Below are positions 62,150-64,000 of a DNA stretch of 64,000 bases, piece after piece (the stretch's first letter is position 1; every line of letters begins with the position of its first letter). Position numbers and translations under genes: made by a program. Source of the stretch: Nocardioides coralli. GTDB lineage: Bacteria > Actinomycetota > Actinomycetes > Propionibacteriales > Nocardioidaceae. The stretch is taken from assembly GCF_019880385.1 (NCBI RefSeq), contig NZ_CP082273.1:3100001-3164000 (forward strand). Reading direction: 5' to 3'. The notes beneath the pieces were generated by a model. The model worked only from the letters and a program-made list of their open reading frames with translations, searched no databases and had not been told where the DNA came from.

Positions 62150-62827
62150 TCAGGAAGCCGGGTCGAAGGCGGCGGCTGCGAGCGAGCTGAAGAACCCGAG
62201 CCCGTCGGTCCCGCAGCCGGTCAGCTCCTCGACGGCGTGCTCGGGGTGCGGCATCAGACCGACCACGGTGCCGCGCTCGTCGGAGATGCCGGCGATGTCG
62301 CGCATCGAGCCGTTGGGGTTGTCGTCGAGGTAGCGGGCCACGACCCGACCCTCGCCCTCCAGCCGGTCGAGGGTCGCCTCGTCGGCGACGTAGCCGCCCT
62401 CGCCGTTCTTGAGGACGATCGTGACCTCGGCGCCATCGTCGTAGGCGGCGGTCCAGGGAGTGCGGGCGTTCTCGATGCGCAACCGCTGGTCGCGGCAGAC
62501 GAACTTGCGGTGGTCGTTGCGGATCAGCGCGCCGGGCAGCAGGTGGGACTCGCAGAGGATCTGGAAGCCGTTGCAGATCCCGAGCACGGGGAGTCCGCGG
62601 CGGGCGGCCTCGACGACCTCGGTCATCACGGGCGCGAAGCGGCTGATCGCCCCGCAACGCAGGTAGTCACCGTAGGAGAAGCCGCCGGGCAGCACCACGG
62701 CGTCGACGCCCCGCAGGTCGTGGTCGCCGTGCCAGAGCGGCACCGCCTCGTTGCCGCCCAGGCGGACGGCGCGCTGGGCGTCGACGTCGTCGAGCGACCC
62801 CGGAAAGGTGACGACCCCGACCCTCAT
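62150..62827 (-). CDS. purQ: FGAM synthase glutaminase subunit
   Basis: A 225-aa class-I glutaminase with [15 protein letters not shown], catalytic Cys in [13 protein letters not shown] and His/Glu in [12 protein letters not shown]. It supplies ammonia to PurL. The start overlaps the purS stop (ATGA). Confidence 0.95.
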   Translation of the reverse strand: MRVGVVTFPGSLDDVDAQRAVRLGGNEAVPLWHGDHDLRGVDAVVLPGGFSYGDYLRCGAISRFAPVMTEVVEAARRGLPVLGICNGFQILCESHLLPGALIRNDHRKFVCRDQRLRIENARTPWTAAYDDGAEVTIVLKNGEGGYVADEATLDRLEGEGRVVARYLDDNPNGSMRDIAGISDERGTVVGLMPHPEHAVEELTGCGTDGLGFFSSLAAAAFDPAS

Positions 62828-63072
62828 GCGGGATCCACGTGGACGGTGAAGTTCTCGATCACCGGGTTGGACAGCAGCGTCTCGGCCATCTGGTGGACCT
62901 CGGCGAGCATCTCGTCGGTGGCCTCGCCGTCGACCTCGAGCTCGAACCGCTTGCCCTGGCGGACCTCGGTCACCCCCGTGAACCCGAGCCGGGGCAGCGC
63001 CCCGAGCACCGCCTTGCCCTGGGGGTCGAGGATCTCGGGCTTGGGCATCACGTCGACGACGACACGGGCCAC
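62824..63072 (-). CDS. purS: FGAM synthase subunit PurS
   Basis: An 82-aa protein with [20 protein letters not shown] and [20 protein letters not shown], the PurS pattern. It bridges PurQ and PurL. It is coupled to purQ by ATGA. No TAxxxT hexamer sits at leaderless spacing before its GTG. Confidence 0.93.
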   Translation of the reverse strand: MARVVVDVMPKPEILDPQGKAVLGALPRLGFTGVTEVRQGKRFELEVDGEATDEMLAEVHQMAETLLSNPVIENFTVHVDPA

Positions 63073-63157
63073 GGCTGGACTCTCCTCGGTAGGCGGCGAA
63101 CCGCTCAGGAGTCTATGGGGTGCCCGTCACCACCACGGTCGAGGGCCGAGGTCGGTG

Positions 63158-64000
63158 TCAGACGACCTCGGGCAGCTCGGGCGACATGGCGAGCTTGGTG
63201 AGGAGGTAGTCGCGGACGGTCGTCATCGACGACGGGTCGAGGCCCGGGCCGCCCGGTGCGTAGGCGGCCTCCGTCGAGGCGAGGTAACGGTTGAGCCCCA
63301 TCGTGTGCGCCGGCACGACACCCGCCGGCCGCATCAGCGCCGCCAGACCCGCGTAGACCGGAGCCGGGGTCGAGAGGATCCGCACCCGGCGGCCCAGCAG
63401 CTCGGCGTAGGTGTCGGCGACGTCGCGCCAGGTCAGCACCTCGGGCCCGCCGACCTCGAGCGGGGCGTCGGGAGCAGTGTCGGCCGTGGCGGCGTGGGCC
63501 AGCGAGAGGGCGACGTCGGCCTCGTCGATGAAGGCGTTGCGCATCGACGGCGACCCCGGCACCAGCATCACGCCGCGGTCCTCGACGAGCGTGCCGGTCG
63601 CCCGGCGGAAGGTCTGCAGGAACGGCGAGGGCCGGCCGATGGTGTTGTGCATCGCCCCACGCAGGGGGATCGAGGAACCGACCAGGGCCAGCCACGCACC
63701 CATGAAGGGCGGGAACCGCAGGATCGCGGTCTCGAGACCGCTCTCGAACAGCCGCTGCTCGAGCCGGCGACGGGAGCGGATGAAGGGCACGCGGTCGTCG
63801 ACGCCACCGACCGGCACCGACGCGAGCACCACGCGGCGTACGCCGGCGAGCTGGATGTCGTCGATCAGGCGGCTCGTCCCCGCGACGACCTCGCGCGGGT
63901 CGTCGCCCCGGCGCGGCACGACCGGGTTGGCGGTGAGGACGACGGCGTCGACACCGACCAGGGCCGGCATCCAGCCCTCGGAGCCGGTGAGGTCGGCCTC
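63158..64000 (-). CDS. NAD(P)-binding (NmrA/SDR-like) protein, 5' truncated by the window
   Basis: At least 281 residues; the N-terminus with the Gly-rich dinucleotide loop is beyond the right edge (the frame is open to base 64000). The visible part has VVLTANPVVPRR, VRRVVLASVPVGG, ETAILRFPPFMGAWL, and AFIDEADVALSLAHAATA, typical of NmrA-like epimerase-type proteins. Its C-terminal half contains LTWRDVADTYAELLGRRVRI. Function unknown. It is upstream of purS on the same strand, with 85 bp between. Confidence 0.8.
   Translation of the reverse strand, partial: EADLTGSEGWMPALVGVDAVVLTANPVVPRRGDDPREVVAGTSRLIDDIQLAGVRRVVLASVPVGGVDDRVPFIRSRRRLEQRLFESGLETAILRFPPFMGAWLALVGSSIPLRGAMHNTIGRPSPFLQTFRRATGTLVEDRGVMLVPGSPSMRNAFIDEADVALSLAHAATADTAPDAPLEVGGPEVLTWRDVADTYAELLGRRVRILSTPAPVYAGLAALMRPAGVVPAHTMGLNRYLASTEAAYAPGGPGLDPSSMTTVRDYLLTKLAMSPELPEVV

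Noticed and set aside
1..64000. CRISPR array, IS element or prophage structural genes
   Set aside because: No regularly spaced direct repeats, transposase or phage structural genes were recognised anywhere in the window.

Overview
The window looks like a chromosomal segment of a high-G+C actinobacterium, most probably Nocardioides or another member of the Nocardioidaceae. The evidence is: mycothiol synthase (mshD), a GlnR-type regulator, a DUF3073 gene beside purM and an amino-acid dehydrogenase, a Nudix/SixA-type MutT1 near ppk and pst, a split PurS/PurQ/PurL FGAM synthase, and many starts with a -10 hexamer 6-7 nt upstream, as in leaderless mRNAs. The order glnR-mshD-ppk-pstBACS-mutT1 and vdh-DUF3073-purM-purF-...-purL-purQ-purS matches, as far as I recall, a conserved actinobacterial core neighbourhood.

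Layout. 1-523: start of a secreted protein, cut by the window edge. 691-6761: a large LuxR-type (LAL) regulator divergent from a methyltransferase and an alpha/beta-hydrolase-glycosyltransferase fusion, followed by a MerR/HspR-like regulator divergent from an Hsp20 gene. 7683-15837: housekeeping genes (moaD, glnR, mshD, ygfZ, a Fur-family regulator, nitrobindin, DsrE, a beta-keto acid cleavage enzyme, dtd, a Ddn-like oxidoreductase, an esterase). 15920-25336: phosphate block (ppk, pstBACS with a PHO box, mutT1). 25350-29529: a 53-aa ORF, cspA with a strong terminator, a secreted subtilase, a secreted PPC-like protein and a LuxR regulator.

A tRNA-Lys gene at 29569-29644 is followed by about 6.6 kb of visibly lower G+C with accessory content. 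It holds a cytoplasmic-type DNA/RNA non-specific endonuclease with a small overlapping partner, a GmrSD-like DUF262/DUF1524 nuclease with an overlapping two-TM protein, a small excisionase-like HTH ORF, a decayed MazG fragment and a repeat-protein remnant. I read this as a defence-type island; no integrase or second attachment site is visible.

Core sequence resumes near 36.3 kb. A nucleoside transporter is flanked by two related, unrecognised small ORFs (50 and 43 aa), each behind the same 50-bp palindrome-bearing leader. Then come a TAT-exported PHP phosphoesterase, NDH-2, an RsbW-like ATPase, a zincin, tRNA-Asp/Glu/Phe, a hybrid histidine kinase, valine/leucine dehydrogenase and the purine block: purM and purF, then interspersed genes (a sensor kinase, a dipeptidase, a 2-hydroxyacid dehydrogenase, a sterol carrier protein, an NhaC antiporter, a WYL regulator and an esterase), then purL, purQ and purS. 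A partial NAD(P)-binding protein ends the window.

The most unusual structure is a family of 63-bp near-palindromes (three copies). Two copies bracket a gene for an AbiEi-like protein with a possible PD-(D/E)XK nuclease region. The arrangement resembles a REP-associated or inverted-repeat-bounded module, but the gene is not a recognisable transposase.
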